Shown here: positions 1 through 6,051 of the stretch, piece after piece
Numbering within the stretch: position 1 is the stretch's first letter
Layout of the letters: the number at the start of each line of letters is the position of its first letter
Assembly (NCBI GenBank): GCA_004555955.1
Contig: SFJG01000088.1
Location: 1-14,095 of the forward strand
Source: Bacteroidales bacterium
Lineage (GTDB): Bacteria > Bacteroidota > Bacteroidia > Bacteroidales > Muribaculaceae
Reading direction: 5' to 3'
Length of the DNA stretch: 14,095 bases
The notes under the pieces: model-generated
Database searches by the model: none
What the model was told of the DNA's origin: nothing
What the model saw: the letters and a program-made list of their open reading frames with translations, nothing else
Translations under genes and position numbers: made by a program

Positions 1-53
1 CTAAAGTAAAGATAAAATACGGTACAAAGCCGGTAATCATTATCAAAGATTAA
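1..53 (+). CDS. 3' end of an unrecognised ORF (partial)
   Basis: A reading frame open from the window edge encodes a short tail, KVKIKYGTKPVIIIKD, and stops with TAA at 51-53. The stop shares its last base with the ATG of the next small frame (TAATG), an arrangement typical of translationally coupled genes. Sixteen codons are too few for a family call. A coupled pair of very small proteins would fit a toxin-antitoxin or other accessory cassette, but that is only a guess. It is the only likely coding frame on the plus strand apart from its neighbour. Confidence 0.35.
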   Translation, partial: KVKIKYGTKPVIIIKD

Positions 54-151
54 TGGAGGTTGCAAAAAATGCAGAACAGCAACCTGTATATCTTACAATG
101 GAAGAATTAGATATTATGTTTCCCAAGAATAAGGCAAAACCTCATCAGTAG
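53..151 (+). CDS. small 32-residue ORF, unknown function
   Basis: ATG at 53 and TAG at 149-151 give 32 residues, beginning MEVAKNAEQQPVYLTMEEL and ending in a lysine-rich tail. The frame is also open upstream as far as a stop at 2-4, without another ATG. The start overlaps the upstream stop as TAATG. There is no signal peptide, membrane segment or motif that I recognise. Its AT content is higher than that of the topA side. It could be a real coupled small gene, or the frameshifted C-terminus of the upstream frame. A composite hairpin repeat begins about 100 bases downstream. Confidence 0.35.
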   Translation: MEVAKNAEQQPVYLTMEELDIMFPKNKAKPHQ

Positions 152-250
152 TCCACCTTACACTAAAGCTGCCTTTTGTCGGTAGAAAAATTTGGCGACT
201 TGAAGGCGGATGAGCAATACGCTTTACAACTTTTGTCCCTACTATACTAT
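152..250. other. intergenic stretch, no gene seen
   Basis: First part of a 383-base gap between the small plus-strand ORF and topA. I see no coding frame, no convincing promoter and no strong hairpin here. The rest of the gap (251-534) holds a composite hairpin repeat, two mini-hairpins and the topA terminator, listed separately. Confidence 0.5.
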
Positions 251-399
251 GCAAAGTCTCCGACTTAGCAGTGCCAATGAGCAAAATCTATACAATTTAG
301 CTCATTGTAGTCTTGGAGGTGCGTCTGTCCCCACCTAGCCGCAGGCGGCAAGGTGGGGTTAACCAAGTACCGCAAGCTCTTCGAGCTAGCATCTTGACG
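251..399 (+). repeat. composite hairpin repeat, copy 1 (mini-hairpin, A, B, C)
   Basis: Four hairpins in a row. A mini-hairpin AAGTC-TCC-GACTT lies at 254-266. Hairpin A at 276-306 has arms beginning AATGAG and ending CTCATT. Hairpin B at 329-358 has outer arms CCCCACC and GGTGGGG. Mini-hairpin C, AGCTC-TTC-GAGCT, lies at 375-387 inside a conserved block running from 370 to 399. The same order and spacing recur at 5905-6051, with a partial copy at 2966-3044. B differs between copies by a compensatory pair, C-G at 334/353 here against T-A at 5986/6005, so the fold itself appears conserved. All copies lie between genes and face the same way. No transposase is nearby. Confidence 0.8.
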
Positions 400-409
400 A
401 TATCATGAA

Positions 410-448
410 GCAACTGCGATGCGGTTATTCGGCGCTGGCGCGCGGTTA
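410..448 (+). repeat. pair of mini-hairpins with GGTTA spacer
   Basis: Two short palindromic units follow composite copy 1. GCAAC-TGC-GATGC at 410-422 pairs at four of five positions and is followed by GGTTA. GCGC-TGGC-GCGC at 432-443 is also followed by GGTTA. The GGTTA motifs are 21 bases apart. The same plan, with other arm sequences, forms a three-unit array at 11524-11580. Confidence 0.55.
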
Positions 449-459
449 TGGGACTAATG

Positions 460-501
460 GTAAAAATCAATCAGACCGGTCGGAGTGGTCGGGCCGGTCT
501 G
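460..501 (-). terminator. Rho-independent terminator of topA
   Basis: CAGACCGG at 472-479 and CCGGTCTG at 494-501 form an 8-bp GC-rich stem with a 14-base loop that can pair further. Read on the minus strand, the stem is followed by ATTGATTTTT, a short U tract. It lies 34 bases beyond the topA stop codon, so it most likely ends the topA transcript. Confidence 0.75.
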
Positions 502-534
502 ACGATAGACGATAAATGCTAAAACGCGGGGGTG

Positions 535-2868
535 CTACGAGCGTTTAGGGCGTCGTGGCTTTTTGGTCGTTGTTGCTGCTTCCTCGATGATTTTTTTGCA
601 ATCGTCGAGAGAAAGCGCTTGAGCGTCAGTGCCTTTTGGAATCTTATAGTTCTTTTTCTTGTAAGCGATATAAGTGCCGTAAGGACCGTTAAGGATTTCG
701 AGGTCGGGCTCTTCGTCGAATTTTTTGACTAATTTTTTCTTCTCCGCCTCGGCTTTTCCTTTGATAAGTTCGACGGCGTCGTCGAGCGAAATGGTTTGAG
801 GCGTGAGGTTTTTGGGGATAGAAACGAAAGTGCCGTTATGCCTTACATACGGACCGTACTTGCCGATAGCGACAGTAACGTCGGCGCCCTCGTAAGTGCC
901 GAGATTTCGAGGAAGTTCGAAGAGTTTTAGAGCCTCGTCGAGGGTAATATTGTCGATAGATTGGCCTTTGAGGAGAGATGCGAAAAGCGGCTTTTCGTCG
1001 CTGTCGGCGCTACCGATTTGCACGATAGGACCGTATCGACCGATTTTGACAGAGACGTCTTTGCCCGATTTGGGGTCTTTGCCGAGGACGCGTTCGCCGA
1101 CTTTGTGCTCCAGACGGAGTTTTGAGATTTTCTCGACTTCCGGGTGGAATAAAGAGTAGAAGTCGGCAATTTGCTCGTTCCACTGCGATTTACCTTGCGA
1201 GATGTCGTCGAATTTCTCTTCGACGTTTGCCGTAAAGTTGAAGTCGATGATGTCGGGGAAGTATTCCATAAGGAAGTCGTTCACCACAACGCCGATATCC
1301 GTCGGGATGAGTTTCCCCTTTTCGGCGCCGGAAGTTTCGGTTTTCTTTGACGTTCCGATTTTGCCGTCTTTGAGAGTAATCACCTCGTAAGTGCGTCGAA
1401 CGCCGGGCTTTTCGCCTTTTTCGACGTAACCGCGGTTTTGTATAGTAGAAATAGTTGGAGCGAAAGTAGAAGGACGGCCGATGCCGAGTTCTTCGAGTTT
1501 TTTGACGAGCATAGCTTCGGAATAGCGAGGCGGATGCTGCGAGAAACGTTGGTCGGCTTCGCAAGAGATGAGGTTAAGGCTTTCGCCGTTGCCGAGTTTT
1601 GGAAGTAGCGCTTCGGTAACTGCTTTGTTGTCCGGGCTGTTGCTTTCGTCTTCGGTCGACTCTTTGTAGACGTTCAAGAAACCGTCGAATACGAGTCGCT
1701 CGCCGGTAGCGAGGAAGTGCTCGCTGCGGTTGCTGATGGCGATTTCGATGTTAGTTTTTTCGAAGACGGCGTCAGCCATTTGCGTAGCGATGGTACGTTT
1801 CCAGATGAGTTCGTAGAGACGTTTTTCTTGGGCTGTACCGTCGATTTCGCGATTAGAGATGTAAGTAGGGCGAATAGCTTCGTGAGCCTCTTGAGCGCCT
1901 TTGGAAGTTGTATGGTAGTTGCGATGCTTGTAGTATTTGTCGCCGAGCGATTGTTTGATTTCGGAAGAAATAGTGCCGAGCGCGAGCGAAGAGAGGTTCA
2001 CCGAGTCGGTACGCATATAAGTGATGTGTCCCGATTCGTAGAGTTTCTGCGCCACCATCATCGTTTGCGACACCGAGAATCCCAGTTTTCGAGAAGCTTC
2101 TTGTTGTAGCGTGGAAGTGGTAAAAGGCGGAGCCGGGCACCGGTTGACGGGCTTCACGGAGATGTCGCTGATGGCGAAATCGGCTTTAGCGAGGTCGTTG
2201 AGGAGCGCAGCGGCTTCATTGTGGTCGGCGATGCGTTTGCTCAGTTCGGCGTTAAGCACGTGATTGTCGTCGGTTTTGAACTCGGCAACGATACGGTAGT
2301 ATTGTTCGCTTTTGAACGATTTTATTTCTTTTTCGCGTTCGACGATAAGTCGTACGGCAACGCTTTGTACACGTCCGGCAGAGAGAGAAGGCTTGATTTT
2401 CTTCCAGAGCACGGGCGAAAGTTCGAAGCCGACGATTCTGTCGAGCACGCGTCGCGCTTGTTGAGCGTTTACGCGGTCGATGTCGATGTCGCGCGGGTTT
2501 TCGATAGCGTTAAGGATAGCGTTTTTAGTGATTTCGTGAAAGACGATTCGCCGCGTTTTTTGGGGAGTAAGTCCGAGCACTTCGTAGAGGTGCCAGGCGA
2601 TAGCCTCACCTTCGCGGTCTTCATCGGAAGCGAGCCATACCATATCGGCTTTCTTGGCTTCAGCTTTGAGGGTTTTTACGAGTTCTTTCTTGTCGGAGGG
2701 TATTTCGTAAATCGGCTTATAGTTGTCGTCGACGTCAATGCTGAATTCTTTCTTTTTCAAGTCGCGGATGTGGCCGTAACTTGAAAGTACTTCGTAGTCT
2801 TTACCCAGGAATTTGCCAATTGTTTTGGCTTTTGCCGGAGACTCCACGATTACTAAATTTTTTGGCAT
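535..2868 (-). CDS. topA: DNA topoisomerase I (type IA)
   Basis: Relaxes negatively supercoiled DNA by cutting and resealing one strand through a 5'-phosphotyrosine link. The 777-residue protein starts with the Toprim domain: VIVES with E9, and the acidic motif SDEDREGEA at 81-89. Conserved LSAGRVQSVAVRLI lies at 162-175, and the active-site motif YMRTDS puts the catalytic tyrosine at Y284. Instead of the C4 zinc fingers of enterobacterial TopA, the C-terminus carries three related repeats marked by GRYGP (610-614), GKYGPYV (669-675) and GPYGTYI (728-734), matching Toprim_Crpt-type domains, then a lysine/arginine-rich tail. This is a usual Bacteroidetes architecture. The start at 2868 gives the canonical N-terminus. 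The gene has its own promoter just upstream and a terminator just downstream, so it is probably monocistronic. No damage is seen. Confidence 0.97.
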   Translation of the reverse strand: MPKNLVIVESPAKAKTIGKFLGKDYEVLSSYGHIRDLKKKEFSIDVDDNYKPIYEIPSDKKELVKTLKAEAKKADMVWLASDEDREGEAIAWHLYEVLGLTPQKTRRIVFHEITKNAILNAIENPRDIDIDRVNAQQARRVLDRIVGFELSPVLWKKIKPSLSAGRVQSVAVRLIVEREKEIKSFKSEQYYRIVAEFKTDDNHVLNAELSKRIADHNEAAALLNDLAKADFAISDISVKPVNRCPAPPFTTSTLQQEASRKLGFSVSQTMMVAQKLYESGHITYMRTDSVNLSSLALGTISSEIKQSLGDKYYKHRNYHTTSKGAQEAHEAIRPTYISNREIDGTAQEKRLYELIWKRTIATQMADAVFEKTNIEIAISNRSEHFLATGERLVFDGFLNVYKESTEDESNSPDNKAVTEALLPKLGNGESLNLISCEADQRFSQHPPRYSEAMLVKKLEELGIGRPSTFAPTISTIQNRGYVEKGEKPGVRRTYEVITLKDGKIGTSKKTETSGAEKGKLIPTDIGVVVNDFLMEYFPDIIDFNFTANVEEKFDDISQGKSQWNEQIADFYSLFHPEVEKISKLRLEHKVGERVLGKDPKSGKDVSVKIGRYGPIVQIGSADSDEKPLFASLLKGQSIDNITLDEALKLFELPRNLGTYEGADVTVAIGKYGPYVRHNGTFVSIPKNLTPQTISLDDAVELIKGKAEAEKKKLVKKFDEEPDLEILNGPYGTYIAYKKKNYKIPKGTDAQALSLDDCKKIIEEAATTTKKPRRPKRS

Positions 2869-2899
2869 ACCAACTATTGTTTACTTTGTTTTTGCGGCG

Positions 2900-2931
2900 C
2901 AAAATTAGGTAAAATTTTGGAAATAGGCAAA
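2900..2931 (-). promoter_or_regulatory. topA promoter, Bacteroidetes type
   Basis: On the minus strand TAATTTTG at 2907-2900 matches the -7 consensus TAnnTTTG, and TTTG at 2931-2928 matches the -33 element, with exactly 20 bases between them. Transcription would start near 2893-2896, leaving a leader of about 25 bases before the topA ATG. No Shine-Dalgarno site is visible, as is usual in the phylum. Confidence 0.75.
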
Positions 2932-2965
2932 AAAGGTTATTTGTTAGAGGGTGCTTAGCACTGAT

Positions 2966-3044
2966 AATGAGCAAAATCTATGTAATTTAGCTCATTGAGT
3001 CACGGGGCGTATGTGCCCACCTCGCCGCTCGCAGCAAGGTGGGG
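2966..3044 (+). repeat. composite hairpin repeat, copy 2 (A and B only)
   Basis: Hairpin A at 2966-2996 differs from copy 1 at two loop bases. Hairpin B at 3016-3044 keeps the CCCACC / GGTGGG outer stem, but its inner part has diverged. The A-to-B spacing (19 bases) matches the other copies (20-22). Block C is absent: the sequence after B keeps only an ACCGAG fragment before the kinase stop codon. The copy sits between the PfkB-like gene and the topA promoter. Confidence 0.75.
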
Positions 3045-3066
3045 AAACCGAGTGCCGGGTAAGGGG

Positions 3067-3981
3067 TTAGAGTTTAGATGCGAAATCGGGTGTTATGACG
3101 TTTTCGCCGGAGCTGATGCTGTCGGCGGCAAAAGCCGTGGCGCGGTCGAGGATGCGTTTCCAAGCGTCGGTGCTGAGGCTGTTGACGTTGCTCGGCGCGG
3201 CGTCTTCTTTAAGTAGCCCGTAGACAATACCTGCGGCGAAAGATGCGTCTTTGCCGAGTCGGTTTTTTTCGCCGGTAGAGAGCGCGGCAGAAAGGTTTCC
3301 GCTCGGGACGTGCAGGTCGATGCGGTTGTTGCTGTCCATGAAAATGAAATTCGGGCAATAGAATAAGATGTGGTCATTGTAGACTTCGGAGGAATCGCTT
3401 TTGCCGAAAATTTTCTCCATGTCGGATTGCCGAGCGACGACGATGTCGGCGAGTTCGAGATTTTCGAGAATTGCCGGCATAACACGGGTTATACGGGGAC
3501 AGAGTTGCGGCTGAAAGCCGGGGAGATATACGATAATGGCTTTTCGTTGTTGAGCGTAGTTAAGCAGTTCGAGGAGTCCGTTTCTTGGGCTGTCGTCGAT
3601 AGCGAAGTAAGAGCCGAAGACCACGATGTCGCCTTCGTCGATACGAGGCCAGAGGACGTCGAACCGCGACGTCGGGTAGTTGACGTATTCCGAGTATCGT
3701 TCGTTTCCGTCGCTTGTTCGGAAAATAAGGGACACTTGCGATTGGCCTTCGGTGAAACGGTCGACCGACTTAGTCGACACACCGTTGCGGTTTAGGAACC
3801 CGACCACCATGTCGCCGACGCTGTCGGTGGCGCATTCGCTGACGAATTCGACGTCGATGCCGCAACGGCTGAGCGAAGCCGCCATGTTGGCGATACGTCC
3901 GCCGGTGAACGACGCGATGGGGCGTCCGTCGAGGTGTATGATGTCGAGCACGGATTGCCCGATTGCAATAACTTTATTCAT
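3067..3981 (-). CDS. PfkB/ribokinase-family carbohydrate kinase, divergent
   Basis: A 304-residue protein, the usual length for cytosolic sugar kinases of this fold that phosphorylate a sugar or nucleoside with ATP. The N-terminal sugar-binding part is recognisable: IAIGQSVLDII (5-15), GGRIANMA (27-34) and the GDMV stretch near 56-59. The second family signature, normally GAGD followed by a small residue and FxAG, is altered: the region reads RLGKDASFAAG (241-251). The FAAG end is intact and an aspartate (D245) is present, but one residue out of register with the usual catalytic base. Activity and substrate are therefore uncertain. It is the last gene of the operon, 9 bases after the SIS isomerase, which suggests that the two act on related sugar phosphates. 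No Shine-Dalgarno site is seen. Confidence 0.85.
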   Translation of the reverse strand: MNKVIAIGQSVLDIIHLDGRPIASFTGGRIANMAASLSRCGIDVEFVSECATDSVGDMVVGFLNRNGVSTKSVDRFTEGQSQVSLIFRTSDGNERYSEYVNYPTSRFDVLWPRIDEGDIVVFGSYFAIDDSPRNGLLELLNYAQQRKAIIVYLPGFQPQLCPRITRVMPAILENLELADIVVARQSDMEKIFGKSDSSEVYNDHILFYCPNFIFMDSNNRIDLHVPSGNLSAALSTGEKNRLGKDASFAAGIVYGLLKEDAAPSNVNSLSTDAWKRILDRATAFAADSISSGENVITPDFASKL

Positions 3982-3990
3982 TGTATGTAC

Positions 3991-4605
3991 TTATTTATTA
4001 TTTTCGCCGCGGCTTTTTTTGCCGAGGTATCCGCCGTGGTGGCGCATAGCGTACATTTCTTTGGTGAATCCGGTAGATTTCATCGTGCCGACGACGAGAA
4101 CGTCGCCGATAACAGTCATTAGCGTTGTCGAAGTGGTTGGAGTAAGGCCGAGCGGGCACACTTCGTCGGCGGCACCGGTCCAGAGCATAACGTCGGCAGC
4201 GTGAGCGAGTTCGCTGTCGGGATTGCCGGTGATGACGATGATTTTGAGGTCGGGGTTCATGTTTCGCGCCAAGTCGACGAGTTCGATGATTTCGCGAGTT
4301 TTTCCGGAGTTTGAGAGCAGGAGCATGATGTCGTTAGGTTGCATCACGCCGAGGTCGCCATGTTGCGCCTCGCTGGGATGAAGAAAGACAGCGGGAATGC
4401 CCGTCGAAGAGAACGTGGTTGCGATGTTCATCGCAATTTGTCCGGCTTTTCCCATGCCGGAAGTGATGAGCTTGGCGCCGCCGTTCCAGACGTGTTCGAC
4501 GATTAGGTTTATGGCGCTTTCGTAGCCCGAGGTGACGGGGATATTTGCCACGGCACGGCTTTCGGCGGCGAGGATGTCGCGCATGGTTTGTTTGATGTCT
4601 GTCAT
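3991..4605 (-). CDS. SIS-domain sugar-phosphate isomerase, KdsD/GutQ-like without CBS domains
   Basis: A single SIS domain of 204 residues. Motifs match the arabinose-5-phosphate isomerase group (KdsD/KpsF/GutQ), which converts ribulose 5-phosphate to arabinose 5-phosphate for Kdo synthesis: SGMGKAG (49-55), HPSEAQHGDLG (76-86), SNSGKTREI (98-106), EVCPLGLTPTTSTT (148-161) and HHGGYLG (189-195). K53, E105, E148 and H189 correspond by my alignment to the four catalytic residues proposed for E. coli KdsD. The two C-terminal CBS domains of KdsD are missing; SIS-only isomerases of this group are known, including in Bacteroides. It lies 9 bases after the thioesterase and 9 before the kinase, so it is surely cotranscribed. 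The exact substrate is an inference. Confidence 0.85.
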   Translation of the reverse strand: MTDIKQTMRDILAAESRAVANIPVTSGYESAINLIVEHVWNGGAKLITSGMGKAGQIAMNIATTFSSTGIPAVFLHPSEAQHGDLGVMQPNDIMLLLSNSGKTREIIELVDLARNMNPDLKIIVITGNPDSELAHAADVMLWTGAADEVCPLGLTPTTSTTLMTVIGDVLVVGTMKSTGFTKEMYAMRHHGGYLGKKSRGENNK

Positions 4606-4614
4606 TGTGCTAAT

Positions 4615-5094
4615 TTATTCTGAATCAGTAGGGTGGCTTTCTAAAAGGTTGTGGCCCTCGTAGGCGGTTATTGCGGCAATCCAGGCTTGCGAGAGTTGGA
4701 CAGCCGAGCCGGTCGACGAGTCGATGCTGACCATAATGGTCGAACATTCGCTTTTTATTTGACCGTTGACGGTGTTGACGATGCGTTGATGTAGTTTGAA
4801 ACTCTTGTTGAAAATAGCTTCGACGCGAGTAACTACCGAAACGGGTTCGCCGAAATAGATGGGGGCGATGAAGTTGCAGTTTACGTTGGCGACAACGACG
4901 TCGATTTTGTCCCAGTCGACCAAGCCGTGCTTAATCGTTGTGAAATAAGCTGATTTGCCCAGGTCGTAGTAGGAGAAATAGACGGAATTGTTGACGTGGT
5001 TTAGCACGTCGATGTCGTTGAAGCGCATTTGTACCGGGATTGAGTGACGGAACGCCGGCGCGTCGTTTTTGCATAAAGATTTGTTGTCAGTCAT
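4615..5094 (-). CDS. acyl-CoA thioesterase, hotdog fold (YbgC/FadM-like)
   Basis: A 159-residue protein of the 4-hydroxybenzoyl-CoA thioesterase-like hotdog family, which hydrolyses acyl-CoA or related thioesters in the cytosol. The signature is RFNDIDVLNHVNNSVYFSYY (24-43): D29, H33 and N35 occupy the family's DxxxHVNN active-site pattern. The rest of the length agrees with one hotdog domain. The substrate cannot be read from sequence. It is the second gene of the operon, 12 bases after the DUF721 gene, and is preceded by an unusually good Shine-Dalgarno site. Confidence 0.85.
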   Translation of the reverse strand: MTDNKSLCKNDAPAFRHSIPVQMRFNDIDVLNHVNNSVYFSYYDLGKSAYFTTIKHGLVDWDKIDVVVANVNCNFIAPIYFGEPVSVVTRVEAIFNKSFKLHQRIVNTVNGQIKSECSTIMVSIDSSTGSAVQLSQAWIAAITAYEGHNLLESHPTDSE

Positions 5095-5102
5095 AATTTT
5101 AA

Positions 5103-5108
5103 CCTCCT
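5103..5108 (-). promoter_or_regulatory. strong Shine-Dalgarno site of the thioesterase gene
   Basis: AGGAGG lies 8 bases before the thioesterase ATG and shares two bases with the TAG stop codon of the DUF721 gene. The other genes I checked here have no such site, so this one stands out and fixes the start at 5094. It would favour reinitiation by ribosomes leaving the upstream gene. Confidence 0.7.
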
Positions 5109-5397
5109 AAGAGAAAGTAATGTCGTCGATAATGTCGGCACCGGTAGCATCGTTTAGTCGGCGGACGAGTGCTGAACGGTTCATCATCAGTTCGTTGCGA
5201 AGGGTTGCGGAACGGATGATGACGTGAAGCACGCGTCGCGCCACGTATCGACGAACGGTTTGCCGATTAATGTAAGGACCGACGACTTCGCCCCAAAGCG
5301 CTTCAAGTCGACGTGCGTTGATGTTGTCGTCGAGTTTTGCGGGGTCGAGGAATTCGTTAAGAATTTCTCCGATGCTTTTGGGCTCGGTCGCTTTCAT
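5107..5397 (-). CDS. DUF721 (DciA-like) protein
   Basis: A 96-residue protein with the DUF721 plan: an N-terminal helix (SIGEILNEFLD), the WGEVVGPYI core at about 35-43, a basic stretch VRRYVARRVLHVII, and a C-terminal arginine/asparagine-rich helix. Members of this family include DciA, a loader or helper of the replicative helicase, and many short uncharacterised proteins; assigning DciA function here is by family only. It opens the four-gene operon. In many Bacteroidales DUF721 genes sit next to recF, which is not seen here. Confidence 0.8.
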   Translation of the reverse strand: MKATEPKSIGEILNEFLDPAKLDDNINARRLEALWGEVVGPYINRQTVRRYVARRVLHVIIRSATLRNELMMNRSALVRRLNDATGADIIDDITFS

Positions 5398-5414
5398 TGT
5401 TTCTCGTTTGAGTG

Positions 5415-5442
5415 CAAATTTACACTTTTATTGGCAAAATTA
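5415..5442 (-). promoter_or_regulatory. possible promoter of the DUF721 operon
   Basis: Two overlapping candidates for the -7 box TAnnTTTG occur on the minus strand, TAAATTTG at 5422-5415 and TAATTTTG at 5442-5435, 18-38 bases before the ATG. Neither has a clear TTTG at the expected -33 distance, so this call is weak. The heptamer repeat at 5483-5531 lies upstream. Confidence 0.35.
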
Positions 5443-5482
5443 CTCTGTTCGGGGGAGAAAAAATGCGTAAACGACAATTTTA

Positions 5483-5531
5483 GGTAAGAGTGGAGAGGTA
5501 AGAGGTGAGAGGTAAGGGGTAAGAGTGGAGA
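5483..5531. repeat. tandem heptamer repeat, purine-rich
   Basis: Seven consecutive 7-base units: GGTAAGA, GTGGAGA, GGTAAGA, GGTGAGA, GGTAAGG, GGTAAGA, GTGGAGA. The plus strand is almost purely purine. The segment lies between the tRNA terminator and the possible promoter of the DUF721 operon and encodes nothing evident. Confidence 0.8.
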
Positions 5532-5532
5532 G

Positions 5533-5567
5533 AGAAAACAAAAACGGAACCGCTGAGCGATTCCGTT
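5533..5567 (-). terminator. Rho-independent terminator of the tRNA-Asn unit
   Basis: On the minus strand the stem AACGGAA / TTCCGTT (5561-5567 with 5543-5549) encloses a second CGC/GCG stem and is followed by TTTTTGTTTTCTC. It starts 4 bases beyond the 3' end of the second tRNA and is a convincing transcription stop for the tandem pair. Confidence 0.8.
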
Positions 5568-5570
5568 ATG

Positions 5571-5644
5571 CGCTTCAAGATGGACTTGAACCAACGACCC
5601 CATGATTAACAGTCATGTGCTCTAACCAACTGAGCTATTGAAGC
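5571..5644 (-). tRNA. tRNA-Asn(GUU), downstream copy
   Basis: 74 bases including the discriminator G, with no encoded CCA. Acceptor GCTTCAA pairs with TTGAAGC. The D arm is GCTC...GAGC, the anticodon arm CATGA-CTGTTAA-TCATG with anticodon GTT, and the T arm GTTGG-TTCAAGT-CCATC. The T stem has one T-T mismatch, shared with the other copy. It is separated by 10 bases from the upstream copy and cotranscribed with it. Confidence 0.95.
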
Positions 5645-5654
5645 AAATAATAAG

Positions 5655-5728
5655 CGCTTCAGGATGGGCTTGAACCAACGACCCCATGATTAACAGTCAT
5701 GTGCTCTAACCAACTGAGCTACTGAAGC
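5655..5728 (-). tRNA. tRNA-Asn(GUU), upstream copy
   Basis: Nearly identical to its neighbour: same anticodon arm and D arm, discriminator G, no encoded CCA. The last acceptor pair is G-C here (GCTTCAG / CTGAAGC) and A-T in the other copy, a compensatory change. One base of the T loop also differs (C for T). Both copies appear functional apart from the shared T-stem mismatch. Confidence 0.95.
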
Positions 5729-5751
5729 GGGTGCTTTTGTTTTTTGCGATG

Positions 5752-5783
5752 CAAAGTTAAAACGAAAAATCAATATATGCAAA
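5752..5783 (-). promoter_or_regulatory. promoter of the tRNA-Asn pair
   Basis: TAACTTTG at 5759-5752 on the minus strand fits the -7 TAnnTTTG box, and TTTG at 5783-5780 fits the -33 box, 20 bases apart. The start would fall about 15-20 bases before the first tRNA. Confidence 0.75.
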
Positions 5784-5840
5784 ATAAAAGGTAAATTTTT
5801 TCGCGAAAAAATGTAAAAGACTGTGGTATAAAAGGTTAAT

Positions 5841-5872
5841 CGGCAGCTGCGCTGCGTGGAATTGCCGGACGG
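5841..5872 (+). repeat. 32-base repeat with mini-hairpin, copy 1
   Basis: A 32-base block containing the 5-3-5 hairpin GCAGC-TGC-GCTGC (5843-5855) is identical to 11566-11597, where it encodes the C-terminus of the CPBP protein. Here it is intergenic. The rest of the interval from 5784 to 5904 shows no gene. Confidence 0.8.
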
Positions 5873-5904
5873 GTGCGACCGTGTAGACGATGATGATTTG
5901 ACTT

Positions 5905-6051
5905 GCAAAGTCTCCGACTTAGCATTGCCAATGAGCAAAATCTATACAATTTAGCTCATTGGGTTGATTGTCAGCGGCTTCCCCATCTAGCCGCAAGCGG
6001 CAAGATGGGGTTACCCGAATTCCGCAAGCTCTTCGAGCTAGCATCTTGACG
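5905..6051 (+). repeat. composite hairpin repeat, copy 3 (mini-hairpin, A, B, C)
   Basis: Same order as copy 1: mini-hairpin AAGTC-TCC-GACTT near 5908-5920, hairpin A at 5930-5960, hairpin B at 5981-6010, block C at 6022-6051. The A-to-B and B-to-C spacings are 20 and 11 bases, against 22 and 11 in copy 1. B has outer arms CCCCATC / GATGGGG, compensating the CCCCACC / GGTGGGG of copy 1. The TAG stop that ends the broken thioredoxin gene lies inside block C. Confidence 0.8.

Noticed and set aside
251..399. CRISPR array or IS element
   Set aside because: The repeats are not regularly spaced with unique spacers, no cas gene is near, and there is no transposase frame or pair of terminal inverted repeats around a gene.
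5394..5603. 69-codon minus-strand frame across the heptamer repeat and a tRNA
   Set aside because: It overlaps a tRNA gene and its terminator and encodes low-complexity sequence derived from the repeat.
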